A stretch of DNA of 43,364 bases from Oleispira sp. (GTDB lineage: Bacteria; Pseudomonadota; Gammaproteobacteria; Pseudomonadales; Oceanobacteraceae): the NCBI GenBank assembly GCA_016765295.1, contig JAESQF010000065.1, forward strand, positions 1 through 43,364, read 5' to 3'. Below the pieces are notes generated by a model. It did no database searches and was not told where the DNA came from. It saw only the letters and a list, made by a program, of their open reading frames with translations. How positions within the stretch are numbered: the stretch's first letter is position 1; each line of letters begins with the position of its first letter. The position numbers and the translations under genes were made by a program. This document shows positions 27,398-35,227 of this stretch, in pieces.

Positions 27398-27427
27398 GTA
27401 TAGACACGAAAATTTTCATGTCTATAC
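27398..27427. terminator. 30-bp near-perfect palindrome after the flagellin gene
   Basis: GTATAGACA and TGTCTATAC flank a central GAAAATTTTC, with one mismatched pair (c/a), giving a 30-bp inverted repeat 54 bp past the flagellin stop. There is no long T-tract after it, so it may be a terminator hairpin or a dyad operator for the kinase gene that starts 90 bp downstream. The symmetry is too good to be chance; the role is open. Confidence 0.55.
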
Positions 27428-27517
27428 TTATGGAATATTATTACTTAAAGACCATGAAATTGAGAAGTACCTTATATATTCATCATGATCTTAAAAGCAT
27501 ATAAGTAAGGAAACTTC

Positions 27518-29296
27518 ATGCTTCAGAAATACCTTCGTGAAATAACAGCCGTCATCATCGTACTTTTAACCAACTTCAATTCGAAATTTCCTTTCTCGCA
27601 AGAGCAAGACTATCAATCATCATTAAAAGAAGAAAAGATAAAAGCGGGTTTAATCACAACGACAATCACCGCTCTGGTATATATGGTTTTTTTCATTGTC
27701 GACACATGGGCATTACCCTCACAGCTTTACACTGCTGGATTGGTTCGTTGCAGCTTCTTTTTATTATCAATTTATATCTTGCATTTGATTGTGAAAAAAG
27801 AGGATTTATTTGTTAATTTTTATCAGGTCATTATTGCCAGTTATTTTTTAATTGCTGGCCTCGGGATAATTTTTCTTTTAATGATCGCTAACCAGTCGGA
27901 AATTGCGACAGACTTTTACTTTTCAGGAATCATGCTTGTTATTTTCACAGCACACGGCACGACCTACCTACAACCAAACATTGCCTTAATTGTAAGTTCG
28001 TCTCTAACCGTTATAACAATAATCGCACTTCTGATAGCTCGTTCACTTGACCAGATCAATACTTTCTATCAAATTTCCATAAATGCCTTCATGCTAATAT
28101 CGTCAGTGATTGCAGGGGTTCTTTGTATGGATATCAGGAATCGATTTTCGAGAAAAAACTTTGTACTACAAGCTAACTCGGAGCGCCTTAATACAGAAAA
28201 ATCTCAATTCTTCGCTGCAGCAAGCCATGATATTCGCCAGCCCCTGCAAGCGATTAGTTTTTTAGTAAGTGCACTTAGATCAGGAAATACCAAACCAAAA
28301 GACGATAATCTATTTGAGCGCTTAGAAAATAGTATCGAAAGCATGTCTGATTTACTTAACAGCTTACTTGATGTTTCTAAATTGGATGCACATGTCATTA
28401 TACCCAAGCCACAGCACCTTTCCTTAATGCCGTTACTAGAAAGATTACAAGGTGAGGTAACCCCCTTTGCGAAGGCTAAAAATATTAATATAGTTATTGA
28501 ATGTGGCAACGACACTGTCTTCGCTGATGCCATTCTATTGGAACAAGTACTAAATAACTTATTATCAAATGCTATTCGCTATACAAATTCTGGAACTATT
28601 ACATTATCTGCACAGAGTGGCTCAAAGCACATAAATATAAGTGTAAAAGATACTGGAATGGGCATCGACCGTAATGATCAGGAAGCTATTTTCAATGAAT
28701 TTCATCAAATACATAATCCGGAACGAGATCAAAACAAAGGTCTAGGCTTAGGTTTATCGATTGTTAAGCGTCTGTGTGCATTACAAGATTGGCCATTATC
28801 CCTTGATTCTGAATTGGGTGTTGGCAGTTGCTTTAGCTTTAAAGTAGCGAAGGGTAGTAGTGATCTCATTCAATCGCCTGACAAGACTGATATGAATAAT
28901 AACCTAGGCGCTATTGATGTAATCCTTATAGACGACAATGAATCTATTCGTTTTAGTCTGTCTAATATATTAAGCAAGTGGGGCTGTAAGATCCGTTCAT
29001 TTGAATCAACTGATGACGCTTGTGAAGCGATCGAGCAATTACCAAGTTGGAAACCTAATTTATTAATATCAGATTATCGTTTACGTAATAACGTAACAGG
29101 TATAGAGGCTATTGATAAAGTAAAAGAATCACTGAATTACCCGATTACTGCAATGGTAATTACGGGTGATACCGCACCAGAGGAAATAGCGAAGATAGAG
29201 AAAAGCGGTTTAGCTATATTACATAAGCCCATCAAACCTGCACAACTCAGACTAATGATATCCAATAAAATGAGGTCTTTTATTGAATCTAAATAA
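27518..29296 (+). CDS. Membrane hybrid histidine kinase with C-terminal receiver (HK1)
   Basis: 592 residues. About six membrane helices fill residues 45-205, with little periplasmic loop. A HisKA domain (His237 in AAASHDIRQPLQAI), HATPase (NNLLSNAIRY, DTGMGI, GLGLGLSIVKRL) and a receiver (about 470-590, acidic LIDDNE, Asp519 in LLISDYRLR, Lys in LHKPIKP) follow. The HDIRQPL H-box is typical of a hybrid-kinase group often paired with NarL-type regulators. The signal is unknown. An AAGGA site lies 6 bases before the ATG. It is clearly paralogous to the kinase at 35228. There is no regulator gene immediately next to it. Confidence 0.92.
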   Translation: MLQKYLREITAVIIVLLTNFNSKFPFSQEQDYQSSLKEEKIKAGLITTTITALVYMVFFIVDTWALPSQLYTAGLVRCSFFLLSIYILHLIVKKEDLFVNFYQVIIASYFLIAGLGIIFLLMIANQSEIATDFYFSGIMLVIFTAHGTTYLQPNIALIVSSSLTVITIIALLIARSLDQINTFYQISINAFMLISSVIAGVLCMDIRNRFSRKNFVLQANSERLNTEKSQFFAAASHDIRQPLQAISFLVSALRSGNTKPKDDNLFERLENSIESMSDLLNSLLDVSKLDAHVIIPKPQHLSLMPLLERLQGEVTPFAKAKNINIVIECGNDTVFADAILLEQVLNNLLSNAIRYTNSGTITLSAQSGSKHINISVKDTGMGIDRNDQEAIFNEFHQIHNPERDQNKGLGLGLSIVKRLCALQDWPLSLDSELGVGSCFSFKVAKGSSDLIQSPDKTDMNNNLGAIDVILIDDNESIRFSLSNILSKWGCKIRSFESTDDACEAIEQLPSWKPNLLISDYRLRNNVTGIEAIDKVKESLNYPITAMVITGDTAPEEIAKIEKSGLAILHKPIKPAQLRLMISNKMRSFIESK

Positions 29297-29342
29297 GTAC
29301 TCATTATTTTTCATAACAAAATCCCTCACTCTAAAACACAAT

Positions 29343-29357
29343 CACCCCCAGGGGTGA
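29343..29357 (+). terminator. GC-rich hairpin between HK1 and the delta-60 gene
   Basis: TCACCCC-C-AGGGGTGA region: arms TCACCC and GGGTGA with a short loop, 46 bp past the HK1 stop. No T-tract follows. It shares the pattern CAATCACC-N6-GGTGA with the hairpin at 32320-32345 on the other side of the next gene. Confidence 0.4.
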
Positions 29358-29417
29358 CCGACATTACTTGGGCCCGCGATTTAATACATAAGAATTTTTA
29401 ATACCACGGAAATTATT

Positions 29418-32285
29418 ATGTATTTACCAACTCCAAAAATACTCGCGGCTGCGATCACTCTTGCCTGTGCAAGCACGACTTACGCTGCTCCCATTGATCT
29501 GGATACGTCATTTAGTTCAGATGGGAAGCACCAACAGAACTACGGTATCACCACAGGAGCCCCCGTACTCAAATCATATTTCACCGATGTTGCGGTAACT
29601 CCTGATGATAAAATCATTGCGGTAGGCCATGCCCTACGCAATAGCTCTCAGTTTGAGGGCATTATTGTTAAGTATTTGAGTGACGGCTCTCTCGATACCA
29701 GTTTTGATACTGACGGCATTGCCCGCCACCATACGTTAAGTGATACACGCCTTAACGCCGTTGCCATACAAGCAGATGGCAAAATTCTGATTGCAGGTAA
29801 TAGCCGTGCCCATGCTGATTGGCAGCTGACCGTTATGCGCTTAAATACCGATGGCTCGCTGGATACCGGCTTTGCAGACAACGGCATCTATACTGTTCGC
29901 TATTCTAACCCTGCTTCCAGCCCGAGCTCTCGCCCTACTTACGGCCATTTATACGGCCGTGATATCGCCATCAACTCCCAGGGTGAAATTTTTATCAGCG
30001 CCAGCCAATATACGGGGCAAACGCTAAGCCTAAATCGATACCTTGGTCATGTTATTAAGCTGGATAGCCAGGGTGTATTGGATACAGGGTTTGGCTATAA
30101 CGGTAATAATGCCAATAATGGTGATACTCGCCTTGTATACAGTGATTACAATAACTATTCAGTAGACATCACCAAACTGACCTTTGATGCTAACGATAAT
30201 ATGTATGTGGGTGGAAGCTGGGCATACATGTCGACGGGCGGTCCCAATACTATGTTTCTGCAGCGGATCGCTGCTGATGGCAAGGCCGTCAATCAAGCTA
30301 ACCCGTTCTCTCATATTGCCTACAACCGTTGGTCATTAGATTCAGACCCTAGATATAGTGGTAATAGCGATAAGCAAGTTTTAAACAGCGCAGTGGTATT
30401 ACCCGGTGGCGATATTATCAGCGCTGGATGTGATAGAAGCCTACCCGCTAACCCTACACGGTTGCAAAGACACACCCCGACAGGAAGCTTTGTCTCAGGC
30501 TTTGGCACCAACGGTGTTGTAACAGAGGGCATCGACGACATGAATGATTGTTATAGGGATATGAATTACCACCCAACGGTAGGCATGATCGCTGTGGGTA
30601 TTGCAGGCACAGCCCCATTTATCTCTTATACCGATAAAGATACGGGCAATGCTATTGACTCAAATATACTGCCAGAAACCGGTTATTTTGACGGGGTGGC
30701 GACATTAAGTACTGGGCAAGTTGTTGTTGTTGGCAACGCTGAAAATACAGTTTCCGGATCGAGAGAGTCCTTTATCAGCGTCTTTGAAGGCAATGCGCTA
30801 ACAACCGGAGCAACACCGACCGCTACGAGCTTTACCTCGTCTTCCCATGCGAACGTGCCATTAAATACGCCACGTCTATCCAACTCAGCCCACAGCATCA
30901 CTATTACCCCAACAGGCTCTTTAAGCGCTAATGTTATCGATGGCGAAGTCGTGATTAATTCTGCCGCGGCTCAAGCAGGCGCCGTAACGATTACCGATGC
31001 TGACAATGTAAGACTTAGAAACCCGGGAAGCAGCGAACCAGAAATCGAAACGGTCACTAAACTCGTTATCGATCGAGGCACAGGTTTTAGCCACAATAAC
31101 AAATCCTGGAAGCCTACCGATAGCATCAGTACATTTAAAACAACAACACTTGCAGCGGATAGAACACCCGATGCATTTTCTTTTCCAAATACAGGCAGCG
31201 CCTCAGCGGTTAACTCCGTAAGCATTTCTGATACCGTTACGATTGCAGGTATTAACGCCACTGTAGACGTTACTATTTCATCAGGCGCAGCCTATTCTAT
31301 TAAACGTGCTGGCCAAGCGAATGCAGAAAGCTATACCCAGCAAGCTGGCACTATTCGAGTGGGTGACGAAATAACGGTTCGCCATACCAATAGCAGTGCT
31401 TATGCCACCGCAACCACATCAACACTCACCGTCGGCGGCGTTAGTGCAACTTATACGACGACAACTGAAGCCATGGACACTGTGCCAGATGCTTTTAGTC
31501 TCGGTACAGTCGCTAATACTCTTGGCACCAATGTATTAGCGCAAGCAACTGGAATCATTTACGTCAGCGGTATTAATGCCCCTACGCCAATTTCCATTAC
31601 AAATGGTATATACAGCATTAATAGTGCTGCTTACACATCCGCACAAGGGACTATAAATGATGGAGACCGGGTTATAGTTCGATTTACTACCAGCAGCCTG
31701 CCTTCTACAGCAAAAACCATCACCCTAGACATTGGTGGTGTGACGGATAGCGTTACCCATACCACGATTGCAACTGACACAACCCCGGATGCATTTAGCT
31801 TTCCTGTCCAGACTGGCGTTGCCTTAAGTAGCACAATTATCTCGGCACCGATTACGGTTTCTGGCATCAGTGCAGGCACACAGGCTTCTATTACCAACGG
31901 TGAAATGAGCTGGAACGGTGGCGCCTATAGCTCTAGTAGTATCACCGTACAGGATGGCGATACCATTCGCGTTCGCCATACCAGTTCAGCACAAAATAGC
32001 ACCACGACAACGTCTGAAGTCAATATTGGAGGTGTCACTAGCCGCTTCGAAAGCACGACTGTAGCCGCAAGCACAACCCCCACCCCAACACCTGAACCTA
32101 CTCCAGAGCCAACTCCAGAACCAACTCCAGAACCAACTCCAGAACCAACACCTAAACCTACTCCAGAGCCAACTCCTACTCCTGAAGAGCCAGTTGCAAG
32201 TTCGGGAGGATCAGGTGGTGGCTCTATGAACTTCCTGTACTTATTAGCAGCAGGCTTGTTATTCGTTCGTAAGCGTAAGTCATAA
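29418..32285 (+). CDS. Delta-60 repeat secreted protein with GlyGly-CTERM tail
   Basis: 955 residues. A signal peptide (about 1-23, ending TYA) is followed by about five delta-60 type repeats (GSLDTSFDTDG, GSLDTGFADNG, GVLDTGFGYNG) in a predicted beta-propeller (about 25-460). Next come three Ig-like tandem repeats of roughly 100 residues (about 584-895), each starting near PDAF and ending near IGGV. A Pro-Thr-Glu linker leads to the tail SSGGSGGGSMNFLYLLAAGLLFVRKRKS, a GlyGly-CTERM sorting signal (Gly/Ser run, hydrophobic helix, basic end). In that pathway a rhombosortase cleaves after type II secretion. Its ligand or function is unknown. Confidence 0.85.
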   Translation: MYLPTPKILAAAITLACASTTYAAPIDLDTSFSSDGKHQQNYGITTGAPVLKSYFTDVAVTPDDKIIAVGHALRNSSQFEGIIVKYLSDGSLDTSFDTDGIARHHTLSDTRLNAVAIQADGKILIAGNSRAHADWQLTVMRLNTDGSLDTGFADNGIYTVRYSNPASSPSSRPTYGHLYGRDIAINSQGEIFISASQYTGQTLSLNRYLGHVIKLDSQGVLDTGFGYNGNNANNGDTRLVYSDYNNYSVDITKLTFDANDNMYVGGSWAYMSTGGPNTMFLQRIAADGKAVNQANPFSHIAYNRWSLDSDPRYSGNSDKQVLNSAVVLPGGDIISAGCDRSLPANPTRLQRHTPTGSFVSGFGTNGVVTEGIDDMNDCYRDMNYHPTVGMIAVGIAGTAPFISYTDKDTGNAIDSNILPETGYFDGVATLSTGQVVVVGNAENTVSGSRESFISVFEGNALTTGATPTATSFTSSSHANVPLNTPRLSNSAHSITITPTGSLSANVIDGEVVINSAAAQAGAVTITDADNVRLRNPGSSEPEIETVTKLVIDRGTGFSHNNKSWKPTDSISTFKTTTLAADRTPDAFSFPNTGSASAVNSVSISDTVTIAGINATVDVTISSGAAYSIKRAGQANAESYTQQAGTIRVGDEITVRHTNSSAYATATTSTLTVGGVSATYTTTTEAMDTVPDAFSLGTVANTLGTNVLAQATGIIYVSGINAPTPISITNGIYSINSAAYTSAQGTINDGDRVIVRFTTSSLPSTAKTITLDIGGVTDSVTHTTIATDTTPDAFSFPVQTGVALSSTIISAPITVSGISAGTQASITNGEMSWNGGAYSSSSITVQDGDTIRVRHTSSAQNSTTTTSEVNIGGVTSRFESTTVAASTTPTPTPEPTPEPTPEPTPEPTPEPTPKPTPEPTPTPEEPVASSGGSGGGSMNFLYLLAAGLLFVRKRKS
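32074..32188 (+). repeat. Pro-Thr-Glu coding minisatellite
   Basis: Tandem 12-bp units close to CCAACTCCAGAA encode a repeating P-T-P-E linker just before the GlyGly-CTERM tail. Several central units are identical, a pattern prone to copy-number change. It probably forms an extended stalk through the cell envelope. Confidence 0.85.
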
Positions 32286-32319
32286 ACACTGTTTACTTAA
32301 CGTCTCAATCACAACAAAA

Positions 32320-32345
32320 CTCAATCACCTTCTAGGGTGATTGAG
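32320..32345 (+). terminator. Hairpin after the delta-60 gene
   Basis: CTCAATCACC and GGTGATTGAG form a perfect 10-bp stem with a 6-base loop, 34 bp past the stop codon. The downstream sequence is not T-rich, so it may act as an RNA stability or processing element rather than a classic terminator. Confidence 0.55.
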
Positions 32346-32415
32346 ATCTCAATTACTTCAGTAAACTGGCTCTACATTAACGTTGTTTCTTAGCCAAACA
32401 ATAAAGGATTTCATT

Positions 32416-33927
32416 ATGTTAAAAAAATCACTACTCTCACAAGCACTACTCTCAGCTACTCTAATTTTAACAGGCTGCGGCGGCGGATCTGGTGGTGGAC
32501 CAACCCCACCGGAAACTACACCTCCAGCAACTACGCCACCGGTAACGACCCCGCCCGTAACTACGCCACCAGTAACGACTGTACCCGTTATCGAACAAGC
32601 ACTTTTTGCGGCAAACAGCGATATTAATACGGGCACCGAGTTATGGATCACAGACGGCACCGAAGCGGGCACAAAATTCGTAAAAGATATTAATGCCAGC
32701 GGTAATAGTAATCCATTTAACTTCACTAAAGTTGGCAGTAAATGGTTCTTCAATGCAGATAATGGCATTAATGGCATAGAGCTTTGGGTCACTGATGGTA
32801 CTGAATCAGGCACATCAATGGTTAAGGACATCAGATCTGGGGGTTCCGACAGCTACCCTGACAATTTAATCGCTTATAATGACAAACTTATTTTTTCAGC
32901 CACTGATGGTCTCGGCGATACCGAGCTATGGATCTCTGATGGCACAGAAGCGGGCACTAACCTAGTTAAAGACATACATCCTAATACCAGCTCTCGTATC
33001 GGTAATACTGTCTTATTTAATGATGAAGTCTATTTCACCGCTAAAGATGAAAATTACGCACGACAAGAATTATGGAGAACCGATGGCACAGAAGCTGGCA
33101 CTCGATTAGCGGCCCAAATCAATCCAAATCCTTCTAACCTTGGTGATGGTAGTTTCATTGGCAGCACACCTGGGCTGCTTACACCTTTTGGCAATGCGTT
33201 ATTCATGGTAGCTGATAACACATTTTCACAACCTGACCCGACTATCGAATTAGAACTTTTCTCTTACATACTGGATGGGTCGACACATAAGTATGATGTC
33301 CTTGCGGGCAAGGCCAGCAGCAAGCCAAATGAATTGACAGTCATTGATGATAGCCTTTACTTTGTTGCAAAAGATAACTCGGGCTACAACATATGGGCCC
33401 ATAGAGGTGGTCAATTACACCCAATGACAAGCTTTACCGGTGCAAGTGCAGGTTCAGCCCCTAAGTTTCTTACCGCTGTGGGTGACAAACTTTATTTTGT
33501 AGCGAATGAGCCTATACAAGGATCTGAATTATGGGTTACTGATGGGACTCCATCGGGCGCTAGACCGGTGAAAGATATCAATGCAGGTAATTTGGGTTCT
33601 GCCATTCGTGATCTACACAGTGTTGACGGTAAACTATTATTTGTGGCCCGTGGCAATATACATACCGAAGAAGATGCCTTATGGGTAAGCGATGGTACAG
33701 AAGCTGGCACCGTAGAAGTTAGTAAAATTACAGCAACAGGATCTAATCCACTCTTAGAACAATTCATGGTACTCAATGACAAGCTACTGTTCTCTGCCGA
33801 TGATTCTGTTCATGGCGCCGAGCTTTGGTCAAGCGATGGTACGTCTGCAAATACCAGCTTGGTGAAAGACATTAATCCTGATGCATTAGACAGTTATCCT
33901 GCATTTATTGAAGTACAACACCACTAA
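32416..33927 (+). CDS. ELWxxDGT-repeat lipoprotein
   Basis: The frame opens at 32383, but the ATG at 32416 follows AAAGGA and gives 503 residues. The signal peptide ends in the lipobox LILTGC, followed by a Gly-rich stretch and a Pro-Thr-Val linker (about 35-60). Seven repeats of the ELWxxDGTxxGT type follow (for example ELWITDGTEAGT, ELWVTDGTESGT, ELWSSDGTSANT), likely the blades of a beta-propeller. The family is widespread on bacterial surfaces, but its function is not known. It lies between the delta-60 gene and a decayed receiver domain, flanked by hairpins. Confidence 0.88.
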   Translation: MLKKSLLSQALLSATLILTGCGGGSGGGPTPPETTPPATTPPVTTPPVTTPPVTTVPVIEQALFAANSDINTGTELWITDGTEAGTKFVKDINASGNSNPFNFTKVGSKWFFNADNGINGIELWVTDGTESGTSMVKDIRSGGSDSYPDNLIAYNDKLIFSATDGLGDTELWISDGTEAGTNLVKDIHPNTSSRIGNTVLFNDEVYFTAKDENYARQELWRTDGTEAGTRLAAQINPNPSNLGDGSFIGSTPGLLTPFGNALFMVADNTFSQPDPTIELELFSYILDGSTHKYDVLAGKASSKPNELTVIDDSLYFVAKDNSGYNIWAHRGGQLHPMTSFTGASAGSAPKFLTAVGDKLYFVANEPIQGSELWVTDGTPSGARPVKDINAGNLGSAIRDLHSVDGKLLFVARGNIHTEEDALWVSDGTEAGTVEVSKITATGSNPLLEQFMVLNDKLLFSADDSVHGAELWSSDGTSANTSLVKDINPDALDSYPAFIEVQHH

Positions 33928-33956
33928 GAAAATACCAGTAAAGAACTTACTGAACA

Positions 33957-33987
33957 TAAATAGATGCTACCCGTTAGCATCTATTTA
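33957..33987 (+). terminator. Terminator after the ELWxxDGT lipoprotein gene
   Basis: TAAATAGATGCTA and TAGCATCTATTTA form a perfect 13-bp stem with the 5-base loop CCCGT, 29 bp past the stop. The following sequence is A/T-rich but lacks a pure T run. Confidence 0.7.
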
Positions 33988-34157
33988 TATCCCTCATTAA
34001 AAATAAAAAAACAATACAATATCATTTACTCTAATAGCGACAACGGGAGTCAGGGATTAGCAGCATGCCAAAAACACATTCAACTCCACCGATAAACAAC
34101 ACCGCTATTAAGCATAAAAATAGTACCAACAAACTTTTTGGATTCAAGTAAAGTAAA

Positions 34158-34478
34158 GTTATTATCATTGAACGTAATGACAGAATTCGTAAAAAAACAT
34201 GGAAGCCCAGATTAATAATTTTTGATTTTAATTTAGACGATAATAAATTCGGTGCTGACAATATCAAATCCATTCAAGAGTTTTATACTTGTGATATTCC
34301 TATAATCGCCTTCATCGTCGATACAGAACTGATTAGAACTCAGTTTGTAAAAGATAGCCGTTTTACAATCCCATATAAGCCAATCAATGCCGCTCAATTA
34401 AGGTTCGTAATGAACAAGAAAATATTAAGACATTCACTGCAACAGGCCTCACAATCTTTTACATTTGACATAAAATAA
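34158..34478 (+). pseudogene. Relic receiver domain of a third hybrid histidine kinase
   Basis: This 629-bp gap between genes holds a decayed reading frame. From 34158 it translates to VIIIERNDRIRK..TWKPRLIIFDFNLDD...FGADNI, and later PYKPINAAQLRFVMNKK. It lines up with the receivers of HK1 (VILIDDNESIRF, SWKPNLLISDY, LHKPIKPAQLRLMISNK) and HK2. About 30 residues between the first strand and TWKP are missing, the acidic DD is now ER, the conserved Thr/Ser is lost, and an in-frame TAA sits just upstream at 34149. There is no usable start. The putative phosphoacceptor Asp and Lys survive. It looks like the stump of a deleted kinase gene. Confidence 0.78.
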
Positions 34479-34556
34479 ACTTTGCTAATAACCTTGTGTT
34501 AATAGATGATGATTGGTTCGATCAATCTTAACCATCGATAGTAGGATGAATTTCTC

Positions 34557-35201
34557 GTGAAAATACTGCATCTTGATGATCACACTATGTTTGCTGAAGG
34601 TTTAAATGTCGTTGTTTCCTTGCACGCTGATGATTTATCTATTGTCGGAGCCAGCAGTGTCGAAGGTGCCTGGCAAGTATTAGAGCAGCAGCCTGACATT
34701 GAGTTAATACTGATCGATTTGAACATTCCTGGCTTAAATGGTCTCGATTTTATCGAAAGCTTATTCGAGCGAAATTTTTATATTCCCTTTATTGTGTTAT
34801 CAGCATCCAGCGATCTTTTTCAGATCCGCAGCGCCTTAAATAATGGTGCTTCGGGTTTTATCCCTAAGACCTACTCCATTACTCAGATTTTACAGGTTAT
34901 CGAGCAAGTGCTGGCGGGTGATATTGTTGTGCCAAAGGATATTGAACAAGCGATAGCCTATTTGCCAGAACATGAGCCCTCGCAGAATCACTATAAAACC
35001 ATGACCAATTATAACTTGGGACAACGACAAATGGACGTGCTGAAATTGATGCAGGAAGGCCATTCTAATAATGAAATCGCTGAACGGTTAAACTTGAGTA
35101 AAAACACCATAAAAACTCATGTAAAAACGTTATTTTCAGCGTTCCAGGTCAGTAATCGTATAGAGTGCGTGCGTTATGCTGAGCGAATAGAGTTAATTTA
35201 G
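34557..35201 (+). CDS. NarL/LuxR-type response regulator (RR1)
   Basis: 214 residues, starting with GTG preceded by AGGA. The receiver domain (about 1-120) has LDDH, phosphoacceptor Asp54 in LIDLNIPGLNG and Lys in GFIPKT. The LuxR-type helix-turn-helix (about 150-214) carries LGQRQMDVLKLMQEGHSNNEIAERLNLSKNTIKTHVKTL. It should bind DNA after phosphotransfer. It lies 26 bp upstream of HK2 on the same strand, so HK2 is one likely partner. The relic kinase upstream may have been another. It is a paralogue of the regulator at 37034. Confidence 0.93.
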   Translation: MKILHLDDHTMFAEGLNVVVSLHADDLSIVGASSVEGAWQVLEQQPDIELILIDLNIPGLNGLDFIESLFERNFYIPFIVLSASSDLFQIRSALNNGASGFIPKTYSITQILQVIEQVLAGDIVVPKDIEQAIAYLPEHEPSQNHYKTMTNYNLGQRQMDVLKLMQEGHSNNEIAERLNLSKNTIKTHVKTLFSAFQVSNRIECVRYAERIELI

Positions 35202-35227
35202 AGTCAAACTTTAAAGGAATAGTAGTT

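Noticed and set aside
27285-27488. Open frame overlapping the end of the flagellin gene
   Set aside because: It shares the flagellin 3' end in another frame, spans the 30-bp palindrome, has no ribosome-binding site and resembles no family.
32074-32188. Short tandem repeats considered as a CRISPR array
   Set aside because: The units are contiguous 12-bp codon repeats with no spacers, in frame within a gene.
34031-34273. Minus-strand frame of 80 codons with a hydrophobic stretch
   Set aside because: It is antisense to the receiver relic, lacks a ribosome-binding site, and its hydrophobicity follows from the A/T-rich opposite strand.
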